64,000 nucleotides of DNA from Rhodospirillaceae bacterium (GCA_029245025.1 JAQWQC010000001.1:62001-126000); one strand, 5' to 3'. Positions 1 through 8,756 are shown, counted from the first letter of the stretch. The notes: generated by a model not told the origin, from the sequence alone. Numbers and translations: made by a program.

Positions 1-2
1 GC

Positions 3-941
3 ATGCCGCTGCCATTTGCTCTGGATCACATAAACCTTTGGGTTCTTGAGGACTCCGATGGCTGGGTCTTGGTTGATAGCGGGTTTGATTCTTCTGTCAC
101 CCAGGAGGCGTGGGCACAGTTGTTTGACTCTGTGTTTGTTGGAAAGAATCCGAAGCGCCTCATTTGTACCCATCACCACCCTGATCACATGGGGTTGGCT
201 GGTTGGCTTATGAAGACATATGACATTACGTTGTCTACCACTCAAAGAGAATGGGATGCCTATCATCTGTGGTCGCGATTAAAGCCCGATGCTGTTACCG
301 AAATGATGGGTCGGTTTTACAAGCGGGGCGGCGTGTCTGGGGACCGCCAGGAAATCGATCTCCAGCGTCGCAAGGATATGTCTTCACGTGAACGCATCAG
401 CCCTGATGGGTTCGATTATATCCAAGATGCGGATGAGATCGGGGTCGGTGGACAAACGTGGGCGGTGAATATTGGTACGGGTCACGCCCCTGAGCTGGCT
501 GCTCTTTTTCGAGCGAACGACAAAGTCTTGATTTCAGGGGATCAGGTGCTCCCCAAGATTTCACCCAATGTCAGCGTTATGCCCTTTGCTCTTGATGAAA
601 ATCCCCTCAAGGACTTTCTCGAGAGTTTGGATCGTTTTCGTCAACTGCCGTCAGATACACTTGTACTGCCCTCACACAAACTGCCCTTCTACGGTCTACA
701 CGATCGAATAGATTCCCTGAAGGCGCATCATATGGATCGTTTAGACGACGCTTTGACCGCTTGTCGTGAGTCTGTGACGGCAGCGCAGGCGACGACAGTT
801 CTTTTTCCACGGGCTTTGACAGACCATCAATATTTCTTTGCTCTCGGTGAAACCTTGGCGCATCTGAATTATCTCTGGCACGCCAAAAATGTGTCACGCG
901 AAGAGGATGCGGACGGGACGTTCCTATTTGAACGCGTTTGA
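3..941 (+). CDS. MBL-fold metallo-hydrolase, 5' end probably outside the window
   Basis: Metallo-beta-lactamase fold hydrolase of the glyoxalase II / thioester-hydrolase-like branch. The metal motif HHHPDH lies at residues 57-62, giving the HxHxDH pattern. A second His follows in GTGHAPE near residue 160, an Asp in SGDQVLP near 180, and a last His in LPSHKLP near 225. The first ATG is at base 3, but the protein begins directly at the conserved MPLPFALDHIN strand. Family members usually have a further 10-25 residues, so the true start is probably upstream of the window. It lies on the same strand as the IclR, CoA-transferase and acyl-CoA dehydrogenase genes that follow, which fits hydrolysis of an acyl thioester or a related ester. 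The substrate is not deducible. Confidence 0.85.
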   Translation: MPLPFALDHINLWVLEDSDGWVLVDSGFDSSVTQEAWAQLFDSVFVGKNPKRLICTHHHPDHMGLAGWLMKTYDITLSTTQREWDAYHLWSRLKPDAVTEMMGRFYKRGGVSGDRQEIDLQRRKDMSSRERISPDGFDYIQDADEIGVGGQTWAVNIGTGHAPELAALFRANDKVLISGDQVLPKISPNVSVMPFALDENPLKDFLESLDRFRQLPSDTLVLPSHKLPFYGLHDRIDSLKAHHMDRLDDALTACRESVTAAQATTVLFPRALTDHQYFFALGETLAHLNYLWHAKNVSREEDADGTFLFERV

Positions 942-989
942 ACGGTTGAGTGGTGGGCTTGTGAGTCTTTCATTTAGCCTCTAGATTAA

Positions 990-1006
990 AGCTCGAAATG
1001 TGAGCT
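990..1006. promoter_or_regulatory. Candidate IclR operator, site 1 (AGCTC-N7-GAGCT)
   Basis: Perfect inverted repeat AGCTC-gaaatgt-GAGCT, centred about 42 bp before the start of the IclR gene at 1040. The 15-bp core GCTC-N7-GAGC recurs at 1814, 7939 and 40556, always between genes. A 15-bp dyad is the usual size for an IclR-family operator. Its position suggests autoregulation. The assignment to this regulator is inferred from proximity. Confidence 0.55.
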
Positions 1007-1039
1007 AATCGTGAGCTCCGTCTTCTGGTCCAAAAGTGA

Positions 1040-1813
1040 ATGACGCAACCCGTACAATCTTTTAATCGAGGCTTGCAGATCCTCGAGTATCTAAACCGTC
1101 ACAACGGTTCCAATGCCAATGCAGTGTCACGTGGAACAGGCTTAACGCGGGGTACGACGTTTCGTCTGCTCGAAACTTTGCGCCAGTCAAACTTTGTGCG
1201 GCGTGATTCGCAATCAGGTCAGTATTGGCTTGAGCGACAAGTGCGTGCGCTGTCAGACGGTTATTCGGATGAGCAATGGATCGACGACATCGCGCATCCG
1301 AAGTTACAAAGTGTCGGGCAGGAAGTGGTTTGGCCGCTCACGTTATCGACGCCATCTGGTATCTTCATGCTGATCCGTCTCAATACGGATTTTGAGAGCC
1401 CGCTTTCACAGAATCGATTTCTCACCGGACATCGCGTTCCGGTTCTAGATAGTGCGTCGGGATTGGTCTTTCTCAGTTTTTGTGATGAAGGGCAGCGACA
1501 AACCTTAATCGAGATGGCATCCAATTCAGGTCAGCAAAGTGCCAACTCTCTCCACAAGAATGAAAAAGCGCTGAACATTCGAATGAATGAAGTGCGGAAA
1601 GCTGGCTTTGCGAAACGCCAAGAGAAGACACGATCAGTCTTGTCAGTTCCTATATTTTCCAATTCCCGTGTCTTTGCCTGTCTTGCAATGCGTTATTTCA
1701 CATCCGCTTTGTCTGACGATGAACTTCAATCGAAGTTTCTTCCAATTCTTCTCGAGACGTCGGAATTCATAGGTAAAGCCTTCGAGGCTGGCAAAAATAC
1801 CATGAAGAAATAA
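1040..1813 (+). CDS. IclR-family transcriptional regulator
   Basis: Regulator of 257 residues, the usual IclR length. Residues 5-65 form the winged helix-turn-helix, with the recognition-helix stretch TGLTRGTTFRLLETL. Residues 75-250 form the IclR effector domain. It is the first of three IclR paralogs in the window. Dyads of the form GCTC-N7-GAGC flank it 34-50 bp upstream and immediately after its stop codon. This suggests that it controls both itself and the CoA-transferase/acyl-CoA dehydrogenase genes that follow. Two further copies of the dyad, at 7939 and 40556, suggest a wider regulon. Whether it represses or activates, and its ligand, cannot be read from sequence. Confidence 0.92.
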   Translation: MTQPVQSFNRGLQILEYLNRHNGSNANAVSRGTGLTRGTTFRLLETLRQSNFVRRDSQSGQYWLERQVRALSDGYSDEQWIDDIAHPKLQSVGQEVVWPLTLSTPSGIFMLIRLNTDFESPLSQNRFLTGHRVPVLDSASGLVFLSFCDEGQRQTLIEMASNSGQQSANSLHKNEKALNIRMNEVRKAGFAKRQEKTRSVLSVPIFSNSRVFACLAMRYFTSALSDDELQSKFLPILLETSEFIGKAFEAGKNTMKK

Positions 1814-1829
1814 GCTCGAATAGCGAGCA
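1813..1829. promoter_or_regulatory. Candidate IclR operator, site 2
   Basis: Inverted repeat GCTC-gaatagc-GAGC (core 1814-1828), starting at the base after the IclR stop codon and about 85 bp before the CoA-transferase start. It matches site 1 at 12 of 15 positions (both begin GCTCGAA and end GAGC). This suggests that the CoA-transferase and dehydrogenase genes have their own regulated promoter in the 100-bp gap. Confidence 0.55.
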
Positions 1830-1913
1830 CTTAAGGGTCGTCGACTAAGGGAAGTGCACCGGTCAGCCTATTTTCAATGCAACAAGAACGATTAGTGAAA
1901 TGGGATGCAATAG

Positions 1914-4205
1914 ATGACCTCTATAGGGCAAGGACCGCTAGCAGGGTTGCGCGTTCTGGATTGTGGTACGGCCATCGTCGGACCATGGAGTGCCACCTTG
2001 CTGGCATTTCTGGGCGCGGATGCGATTAAGGTCGAGCGTCCTTCCGGAGAGATCACTCGTCTGGCTCGACCACAACAGAACGGCTGGTCCACGGCGTATA
2101 CTATCGCGAATCTATGTAAACGCTCGATTGAGCTCGACTTTAAAGATGAAGCAAACAAACCGGCGATCGAACGGTTGTTGAGTCAGGCCGATGCGGTTAT
2201 CGAAAATTATCGTCCAGGTGTCGCCGACCGTATCGGGATTGGCTATAGCCAAGCAAAAGCTTTGAATCCCGGTGTTGTTTATGGATCAAGTTCTGGTTGG
2301 GGTGATGTTGGTCCGATGCGCGACATGTCCGCCGTCGATTCTCACCTTCAAGCGTTTAGCGGCTTCGCATCTCTAAATGGCGCTCCGGGCGGCGCACCTG
2401 AGATGCTCCGCTATACGCACATTGACCCCAGTGGCGGTACGTTTCTTGCTGCTGGTGTTTTGCTTGGCCTCATTGGAAAACAACGATTTGGAGGTGGTGC
2501 ACATATCGTGACCAGCCACCTCGCAATGACGCTCGCAATGCAAGCGAGCCGCGTCGCCGAAGCATTAGGCACTGGTGAGCCGGTTCCACGGTCGGGCAGC
2601 GCCAGTTCGGCAAGCGCGCCGAACCAATGTTTCGTGACAAAAGATCATAGCTACATTGCCATAACGGCGCAGACTCAAGCGCAATGGATAGCGTTATGTG
2701 ATGCGCTCGAAATGTCAGACCTCGTCACAGATCAGAGGTTTCTCACCAATTGTGATCGGGTAAAGAATAGGGACGCGCTGGTCGAGGTCATCGGAGACAA
2801 AATCAAGACGGCGCCACTGCGGTGGTGGAGTGTGCGTCTTGAAAAAGCCTACGTTCCTGCCAGTGCGCTCTTTGATGCTGAGACATTGTTTAATCACAGC
2901 CATATTCGCGACAATGGGTTTTTGGTTGAGGTTGCGCCCGCACATACAGGTCCAATGACGTCTGGCGGGCTGCCGTGGACGTTTTCGCGCACACCCGCAT
3001 CCATGGATCAGCAGACGCCCAGTCCGGGAGCAGACACGGAAAATGTGCTGGCGAATGGATTTGGAGATACTCAGGAGCGCCAAGACGATGGTGGCGTTTC
3101 AGAGGTATCAGAATCTCCCCTTACGGGTCTTAAAGTTGTTGAGTTTTGCCAGGGGTATGCGGGTCCGAGCGTTGGCTTGCTGCTGGCAGAAGTCGGTGCA
3201 TCCGTAACCAAGGTCGAATCTCGCGAAGGAGACTGGTCAAAAGACCTCGCCCCGCCAAACCAGGCTGGTGGAAGTGAGATTTACGACGCGCTGAATCGCA
3301 ACAAAACCATTATTACTCTAAATGAATCGAACACGCCTGACGCTCAACAGATCTCGGCACTGGTTGCTGAGGCCGATATCGTTCTTTTGGATGAGACGGC
3401 TAGCGAAGACCTAGTATCTCTCGTTACTAAATCGAATCACGAGAATCTGATTATCCTGAACCTGTCGTACTACGGAGAAGTCGGCGGTTTGGCGGGCCAT
3501 GCCGGCAGTGAGCTCACCGTTCAAGCAATGGCTGGATATTTGCGGGCGTTAGGTTCATTGGACCAAGAGCCTGTTCGTGTTGGAGCTGACATCGTCGAGA
3601 GTGCGGCAACTGGTATGGGTCTGCTCGGCGTGCTTGCCGCGTTGTATCACCGCGGTCAAAGTGGGCAGGGCCAACAGGTTTCGGTAAGTCGTCTCGGTGC
3701 GATTATGTCGCTGCGCTCTCTGCAATGGGCAGCCATCTCTGATCCCGACGAATGGCTCGGTCCATCTTATTGTTTGGCAGAGACAGATCCGCCCCGCCAT
3801 GGATATCGCACCAAAGATACTAACATTTTCGTCTCCATGATGAATTTACGAGACGACAAAAATTTTACGACCATGTTGTCTGAGCTGAATATGCTGGATG
3901 GCGTGAAAGACGACGAGCGCTTTCTTAAAGAGGGTCGGACGACGATCGGTATGGGGTATCTCAGTGGCACCTATCATGGTTTATGGGAAAGCTACCTCAC
4001 CCAGGTACCCGCTCAAGAAGCGCTCGACATATTCAATACAAACGGTGGCACAGCTGTGGAATTTCCTGAGCTTAATCAGTTAATGCGCCATCCGCAGGTC
4101 GCTGCGCTTGATCTCATTCATGAGGCGGATGGTCGCAAATTTCTTAGAGCCCCGTGGCGCGGACCTTGGTCGCAACCTGACTTAACGCCTGTGAAAAAGG
4201 GATAA
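1914..4205 (+). CDS. Class III CoA-transferase (CaiB/BaiF), fused double-domain
   Basis: Protein of 763 residues, about twice the usual ~400 of a CaiB/BaiF CoA-transferase. It holds two copies of the fold in tandem: residues 7-390 (starting PLAGLRVLDCG) and about 402-760 (starting PLTGLKVVEFCQG). Each half keeps an Asp where family III enzymes carry the catalytic Asp (THIDPSGG in the first, GADIVES in the second). Family III enzymes move CoA between an acyl-CoA and a free acid. The acyl-CoA dehydrogenase starts 4 bp after the stop, so the two are surely co-transcribed: one activates an acid to its CoA ester, the other desaturates it. Tandem fusions of this kind are known in catabolic clusters. 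The substrate is unknown. Confidence 0.9.
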   Translation: MTSIGQGPLAGLRVLDCGTAIVGPWSATLLAFLGADAIKVERPSGEITRLARPQQNGWSTAYTIANLCKRSIELDFKDEANKPAIERLLSQADAVIENYRPGVADRIGIGYSQAKALNPGVVYGSSSGWGDVGPMRDMSAVDSHLQAFSGFASLNGAPGGAPEMLRYTHIDPSGGTFLAAGVLLGLIGKQRFGGGAHIVTSHLAMTLAMQASRVAEALGTGEPVPRSGSASSASAPNQCFVTKDHSYIAITAQTQAQWIALCDALEMSDLVTDQRFLTNCDRVKNRDALVEVIGDKIKTAPLRWWSVRLEKAYVPASALFDAETLFNHSHIRDNGFLVEVAPAHTGPMTSGGLPWTFSRTPASMDQQTPSPGADTENVLANGFGDTQERQDDGGVSEVSESPLTGLKVVEFCQGYAGPSVGLLLAEVGASVTKVESREGDWSKDLAPPNQAGGSEIYDALNRNKTIITLNESNTPDAQQISALVAEADIVLLDETASEDLVSLVTKSNHENLIILNLSYYGEVGGLAGHAGSELTVQAMAGYLRALGSLDQEPVRVGADIVESAATGMGLLGVLAALYHRGQSGQGQQVSVSRLGAIMSLRSLQWAAISDPDEWLGPSYCLAETDPPRHGYRTKDTNIFVSMMNLRDDKNFTTMLSELNMLDGVKDDERFLKEGRTTIGMGYLSGTYHGLWESYLTQVPAQEALDIFNTNGGTAVEFPELNQLMRHPQVAALDLIHEADGRKFLRAPWRGPWSQPDLTPVKKG

Positions 4206-4209
4206 CGAT

Positions 4210-5367
4210 ATGGATTTCGATCTCCCCGAAGAAACACGCATGCTGAAGGACACCATCCGCAGATTTGTAGATGCTGAACTGATTCCACTAGAGACATCGC
4301 TTCCCGACCGACCCAATTCTTACGAATTGCCCAAGGACGTGCGCGAGCCGCTGGAAAAGAAAATCCGAGATCTCGGATTGTGGGCCATGGATGCGCCCGA
4401 AGATGTTGGCGGCGCTGGTCTTGGTCTGCTTGATCACTGTGTCGTGATTGAGGAGGCCCATCGCTGTACAGCAGGACGTGGCCTTTGGTCGTCATTGTTT
4501 TTTCCAGTGCTTTATAATCTCGGCAGTGAAGAGCAGAAGACGAAGTATCTCCTACCGTCTATGCGGGGTGAGTTTCACGGAGCTGCCGCTTTTAGTGAAC
4601 CCAACGCCGCTGGTGACCTGGCCGGAATTCAGACATCTGCAGAAAAGGTGGGCGATGGATGGCTGCTGAATGGCTCAAAATGTTGGATTAGCCATGCCAA
4701 GACAGCCAGATACATTTTAGTGCTGACCCGGCTCAAGGGGACGGCGCGTCACGAAGGTATTACTTGGTTTATCGTTGACGCTGACACGAAGGGATTCTCA
4801 GTCGGCCGCGAACAAAAGATGATCCATGGTCAGCCGACCTATGAATTGTTCTTTAACGACTGTCATGTGTCGGATAGCCAATTGTTGGGAGAGCCTGGAC
4901 AGGGTTGGGGCGCCGGCGAAACGGCACTTTATCGTGGCCGGGTCATGATATCGGCGCGCGCCATCGGCATCGCCCAGCGGTGTTACGAAATGATGGTTGA
5001 GTACGCTAAAGAGAGGCACACCTTCGGCAAGCCACTGTCTTCTAGACAAGCGATTCAATGGATGGTTGCGGATTCTGCGACAGAACTCCATGCCTCCCGA
5101 TTGATGGTCTACGACGCGGCGTGGCGTGCTCAGCAAGGCCAAGAGGTGCGAACCCAAATGGCGATGATAAAAATGTTTACATCTGAAATGGCGGGTCGCG
5201 TCGTGGACCGCGCAGTTCAGGTTCACGGTGCATCTGGTTTGTCAGACGAAACGATACTAGAGCGGTGCTATCGGGATGTTCGCCCCATGCGTATTTATGA
5301 AGGGTCTTCAGAGGCAATGCGTAGTGTCGTCGCGAAGAACATTTTCCAGGAAGGCCGTAATCGGTAA
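4210..5367 (+). CDS. Acyl-CoA dehydrogenase
   Basis: FAD-dependent acyl-CoA dehydrogenase of 385 residues, full family length. It has the N-terminal helical domain, the middle beta domain (AAFSEPNAAGD near 135-145; WISHAK near 160) and the C-terminal helical domain. The likely catalytic base is Glu364 in RIYEGSSE, matching the IYEG motif of medium-chain enzymes. The C-terminal helix KERHTFGKPLSSRQAIQ is typical. It would introduce the alpha-beta double bond into the CoA ester made by the preceding CoA-transferase, passing electrons to ETF. It ends 7 bp from the convergent stop of the solute-binding protein. Confidence 0.93.
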   Translation: MDFDLPEETRMLKDTIRRFVDAELIPLETSLPDRPNSYELPKDVREPLEKKIRDLGLWAMDAPEDVGGAGLGLLDHCVVIEEAHRCTAGRGLWSSLFFPVLYNLGSEEQKTKYLLPSMRGEFHGAAAFSEPNAAGDLAGIQTSAEKVGDGWLLNGSKCWISHAKTARYILVLTRLKGTARHEGITWFIVDADTKGFSVGREQKMIHGQPTYELFFNDCHVSDSQLLGEPGQGWGAGETALYRGRVMISARAIGIAQRCYEMMVEYAKERHTFGKPLSSRQAIQWMVADSATELHASRLMVYDAAWRAQQGQEVRTQMAMIKMFTSEMAGRVVDRAVQVHGASGLSDETILERCYRDVRPMRIYEGSSEAMRSVVAKNIFQEGRNR

Positions 5368-5374
5368 CAACTCT

Positions 5375-6895
5375 TCAGTTAGCTAATCTAATTGATTCGT
5401 AAGCGATGCCGACTGGTCGAATTCGTATGTTCTCGATCCGGTTGGAGTACCCGAGCACGCTGCCGTATTCGATCAGATTGATTGTCGGGGCCAGAGTCTG
5501 CATTTCGGCCATGATTGATTGAAGTTGAGTCTCTCTCTTATTCAGATCCATTTCTTGATTGCTTGCCGCAATACGCGCCGACAAGCTTTCGTCACAGAAA
5601 AACGGATTTGCTTTAAGGCAGGAGAAGTCTTTGAGAGCTCGTCCCGTGTCGTTGTAGGGTGCGTTATTCCAAAGGATTGAGAATCCATCAACTTCGCCCC
5701 AGTCGCCTGTGAAGTATTTGCGGGTGCGCTCAGGGTAGGTCGTAGTTCTGAGATCAACGATGATTCCGACTTGGGACAGATCCTGTGCTGTCTGCTGATA
5801 GATCAACGAATCCGATGGTCCCATCCCAACCAGAACCTCGATTATAATTTTAAACCCGTCGGGATATCCGGCGTCCGCCAAAAGCGCCCGGGCCCGTTGT
5901 GGATCATAGCTGTAGGGTAAGATATCTGGGTTATAACCCACGTTAGCTTTGGTTGCACCTTGCGTGGCCAAGGGAAACATTCCGCCAAGAATGAAATCGA
6001 CCATGGCTTCTCGGTTCACGGCATAATTAATAGCTTGCCGCACGCGTTGGTCGTTTAGAGGTGACTCCTCTTTGAGGGCATTGGGCAAGCCAAGCGCCAT
6101 CACTTGATTGCCGTAATGGACCTGGGACTTTAGTCCCTGAGCCTCGATCATCGGAGCGTCTTCTGGGGTAAGCCCTAGCGCCAAATCAATTTGCCCAGCG
6201 CTGAGCGCTTGGGTCCGCGCGATGGAATCTTTAAGGGTAAAGATGCGCAGGTCCGCAAAGGTGGGGGAGGGGCGCCAGGAGTCAGTAAAGGCTTTGAACG
6301 CAATGGCGCCGCCTTGATTCCAGGAAGACAGTTGAAAAGGACCTGTTCCTATGGGTGCCCGCCCGTACTCATCTGGGCCAATTTCAGACCACAGATCAAA
6401 GTCGACAACGCGGAACAAACTAAATCTCTTAGCCAGCATGGGATCGGGAGTTCGCGTGATTACTTCAACAGACTTCTCGTCCAAAGCCCGTGCGGACTCT
6501 ACGGCTGCCATTTCTGTGGCGATCGGATATCCACGGTTCTCCGGCCTAATAAGATCGTTGATGTTTGCGGCGACGTTTGCGGCCGTCAGCGGGGCGTTAT
6601 TTTGAAACTGCACATTCGGGCGAAGAGTGAACACCCAGCGTCGATCACCATCATTTTCCCAAGACACTGCCAGGGCTGGTTTGAGTTGCCCATCAGAATC
6701 AATTTGGGTGAGGCCATCGTAGATCGATCCAAGGATAGAGCCAGGTGTGACACCGATTGCGGCATAGGGGTTACCCAGACTGGCGGGCAATTCAGTACCG
6801 CCTACGTTTAGGGTTTCAGCGCCCGGACCGGTATTGATGACGAATAGGAAACTAAAGCCAGTCGCCAATGCCAAATAGGATTTTCGAATAGGCAT
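5375..6895 (-). CDS. Family-5 extracellular solute-binding protein (copy 1)
   Basis: Periplasmic ligand-binding protein of the DppA/OppA/NikA family, 506 residues from the chosen ATG at 6895. The open frame extends to 7027, but that would overlap the upstream SUMF1-like gene. At 6895 the protein begins with a clean signal peptide (MPIRKSY, then a hydrophobic stretch). Typical family-5 blocks are present: YDGLTQIDSDGQLKPALAVS, WVFTLRPNV, and near the C-terminus the DAGYPDGF block. The C-terminal region has FSCLKANPFFC, whose two cysteines recur in the other two copies of the window. No permease or ATPase gene is nearby, so it either borrows a distant transporter or acts as a binding protein alone. 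The SUMF1-like gene lies 17 bp upstream in the same operon. Confidence 0.9.
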   Translation of the reverse strand: MPIRKSYLALATGFSFLFVINTGPGAETLNVGGTELPASLGNPYAAIGVTPGSILGSIYDGLTQIDSDGQLKPALAVSWENDGDRRWVFTLRPNVQFQNNAPLTAANVAANINDLIRPENRGYPIATEMAAVESARALDEKSVEVITRTPDPMLAKRFSLFRVVDFDLWSEIGPDEYGRAPIGTGPFQLSSWNQGGAIAFKAFTDSWRPSPTFADLRIFTLKDSIARTQALSAGQIDLALGLTPEDAPMIEAQGLKSQVHYGNQVMALGLPNALKEESPLNDQRVRQAINYAVNREAMVDFILGGMFPLATQGATKANVGYNPDILPYSYDPQRARALLADAGYPDGFKIIIEVLVGMGPSDSLIYQQTAQDLSQVGIIVDLRTTTYPERTRKYFTGDWGEVDGFSILWNNAPYNDTGRALKDFSCLKANPFFCDESLSARIAASNQEMDLNKRETQLQSIMAEMQTLAPTINLIEYGSVLGYSNRIENIRIRPVGIAYESIRLAN

Positions 6896-6912
6896 TTGTT
6901 TGCGCACGCCTA

Positions 6913-7860
6913 TTAAGGCTTTCTCGGCAGATCGCGGGCAACACGGAAGCCAAAAATATGGGAAGCGAGATTTTCCGGGTCGCGGCCACGGAATGCCGGG
7001 CGGTGTCTGGAAATCATAGAAAACCAACTACCTCCTTTGACACTGCGGCGGTCACAATGGCCGGATACTTGATTTGGGCGTTCGTCGACGTCTTCCTCGT
7101 CATAAAGCCAAAGTGAGCAGTCTTCGTTCCATTCCCATACATTGCCACCCAGGTCATGAAGGCCAAATCCATTGGCGGGGAAGGAGCCCACAGGCGCAAC
7201 GCGGCCAAAACCATCGTCACAGTTTACAGGCCTCCAGGATGCATGTTCTTTGGCGTAGTCCGTTTGGGCGGCTTGACGATCAAACACATTTCCTGTTTTG
7301 CACGCATAACCAGACTCTTCACCCCACGACCAAGTTGTCTGCGTGCCGTCGCGGGCGACATACTCCCATTCAGCCTCGGATAGTAACCGATAGCGTTCAC
7401 CGGTCTTGCCGCTGAGCCATAAAGTGTAAGCTTTCGCGTCATGCCAAGAGACGCAAACGACCGGTTCGTTGTCCTGAGGCGGACGACCGTAGTCGGGGTC
7501 GGTCCAATTTCCACCAAACATGACCACCTCGCCACGCCATTTTGTACAGGCTGTCGACGGACGGTATCCGGTAGCGTTCACAAACTCTGCAAATTGAGCG
7601 TTGGTGACTTCTGTTTTTCCGGCGGCGAACGCAAAGCGAATAGTACGTTTGTGTACGGGTGTTTCAGGGCGGGTTTCATTTAAAACAAACTCACCGCGCT
7701 CTGATCCCATGATGAATTCACCAGGAGGGATAACAACCATCTCGGGGCAATCGTCACAATCGGTAAATACGTCTCCAGCATTCGATTGAGCTTGAGCAAC
7801 TGATGCGCTCAGAGTAGCGGCAAGGACTAAAACCATTGCTCGTGATAAATGTGGGCGCAT
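6913..7860 (-). CDS. Exported SUMF1/formylglycine-generating-like domain protein, without the FGE cysteines
   Basis: Protein of 315 residues with a Sec signal peptide ending near AQAQS and an FGE-sulfatase (SUMF1) fold: MVVIPPGEFIMGS near 41-53, EVTNAQFAEFVN, VCVSWHDAKAY, LLSEAEWEYVARDGT, GLHDLGGNVWEW and a C-terminal FGFRVARD. True formylglycine-generating enzymes have two copper-binding cysteines in the stretch after GGS; here it reads GGSWFSMISRHR, with Ser and His in their places. It is therefore probably not a sulfatase activator but one of the many SUMF1-fold proteins of other or unknown function. There is a good ribosome site (AGGAGAGG) before the ATG. It is the first gene of an operon with the solute-binding protein. 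Confidence 0.85.
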   Translation of the reverse strand: MRPHLSRAMVLVLAATLSASVAQAQSNAGDVFTDCDDCPEMVVIPPGEFIMGSERGEFVLNETRPETPVHKRTIRFAFAAGKTEVTNAQFAEFVNATGYRPSTACTKWRGEVVMFGGNWTDPDYGRPPQDNEPVVCVSWHDAKAYTLWLSGKTGERYRLLSEAEWEYVARDGTQTTWSWGEESGYACKTGNVFDRQAAQTDYAKEHASWRPVNCDDGFGRVAPVGSFPANGFGLHDLGGNVWEWNEDCSLWLYDEEDVDERPNQVSGHCDRRSVKGGSWFSMISRHRPAFRGRDPENLASHIFGFRVARDLPRKP

Positions 7861-7937
7861 ACGCCTCTCCTGGAATTGGTTGTGTTACGTCAATTGGTAC
7901 GCACCCATGTGTCTAGCCACCATCCTTGACCCGCGCT

Positions 7938-7954
7938 AGCTCTAATTATGAGCT
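7938..7954. promoter_or_regulatory. Candidate IclR operator, site 3 (AGCTC-N7-GAGCT)
   Basis: Perfect inverted repeat AGCTC-taattat-GAGCT in the 170-bp divergent region between the SUMF1-like gene (start 7860, minus) and the NAD(P)-binding gene (start 8031, plus). It has the same arms and spacing as site 1 at 990-1006, including the outer A/T pair. Its centre is about 85 bp from both starts, so it could serve either or both divergent units. Confidence 0.5.
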
Positions 7955-8030
7955 TGTCCAGCCCGTGACGTAGGACCCATGGGCTAAGCTGCACTATTAT
8001 AGAAAGCCTAGGTAAAGAGAGGAGATGGAT

Positions 8031-8756
8031 ATGAAGCGATATGTTAATGCGGTATTTGCTCTATTGGTCACGGTGATTGCTGCACTCCCGTCTCTCGCTG
8101 CTGAAGGTGTGCTGATTTTTGGGGCGACCCGCAACACCGGTCTCGAGATCGCAAAAGTATTAGTAGGGCGGGGTGAGCCGGTTACCGCTTTCGTTCGGCC
8201 GACATCGAACCTCGAGAATCTTGAACCTCTCGATGTTTCCTATTTTGTAGGCGATGCCATGAATGCAGACGATGTTGAGCGGGCCATCCTTTCAAAAGAT
8301 TTCAAGGCCGTAATCTCGACGCTGGGCGGCGGTCGTGGGGAACGGCCACCCGATGTGGTTGGTACCATCAACATGGTTGATGCCATGGCAAAATCAAATA
8401 CAAAACGCTTCCTTACCGTTACAATCATCGGGCCAGGGAAGAGCATCAGTATGGTGCCGCGACAACAGCGAGTCGCCTTGGGACGAGTGATAGAACTCAA
8501 AGCCGAAGCTGAGAACTATGTAATGGCTAGCGACCTGGACTACACCATTATTCGTCCGGGTCAGCTCACCTCCAATCCGAGGTCTGGCATTATAAGAATG
8601 GACGTGGAGCCAGCGCCAACGGGTCCCATAACGCGTGCAGATCTCGCGGACATGGTCGTCGGTGCCTACGACGATGATTCAACCATCCGCATGGTGTATC
8701 AGACGATTGGTGATGACCCCCTCGCTACGGTTCGTATGGACCGCCAGCCCGAATAA
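8031..8756 (+). CDS. Exported NAD(P)H-binding (NmrA/SDR-like) protein
   Basis: Protein of 241 residues of the atypical short-chain dehydrogenase / NmrA-like NAD(P)-binding family. The Rossmann glycine motif GATRNTG follows the first strand near residue 30. Further family blocks are VSYFVGDAMNADDV and the C-terminal YTIIRPGQL. An ATG also occurs at 8025, but AGAGGAG ends at 8024, so the ATG at 8031 has the correct 6-base spacing. The protein starts with an apparent Sec signal peptide (RYVNAVF, hydrophobic core, LPSLAAEG), which is unusual for a nucleotide-cofactor protein. Either it is exported or the leader is a membrane anchor. The same-strand solute-binding protein follows after 160 bp. Confidence 0.8.
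   Translation: MKRYVNAVFALLVTVIAALPSLAAEGVLIFGATRNTGLEIAKVLVGRGEPVTAFVRPTSNLENLEPLDVSYFVGDAMNADDVERAILSKDFKAVISTLGGGRGERPPDVVGTINMVDAMAKSNTKRFLTVTIIGPGKSISMVPRQQRVALGRVIELKAEAENYVMASDLDYTIIRPGQLTSNPRSGIIRMDVEPAPTGPITRADLADMVVGAYDDDSTIRMVYQTIGDDPLATVRMDRQPE

Noticed and set aside
6191-6811. Open frame of 206 codons on the plus strand
   Set aside because: It lies entirely antisense to the solute-binding protein, whose protein family is clear. The translation has no recognisable domain and no ribosome site.
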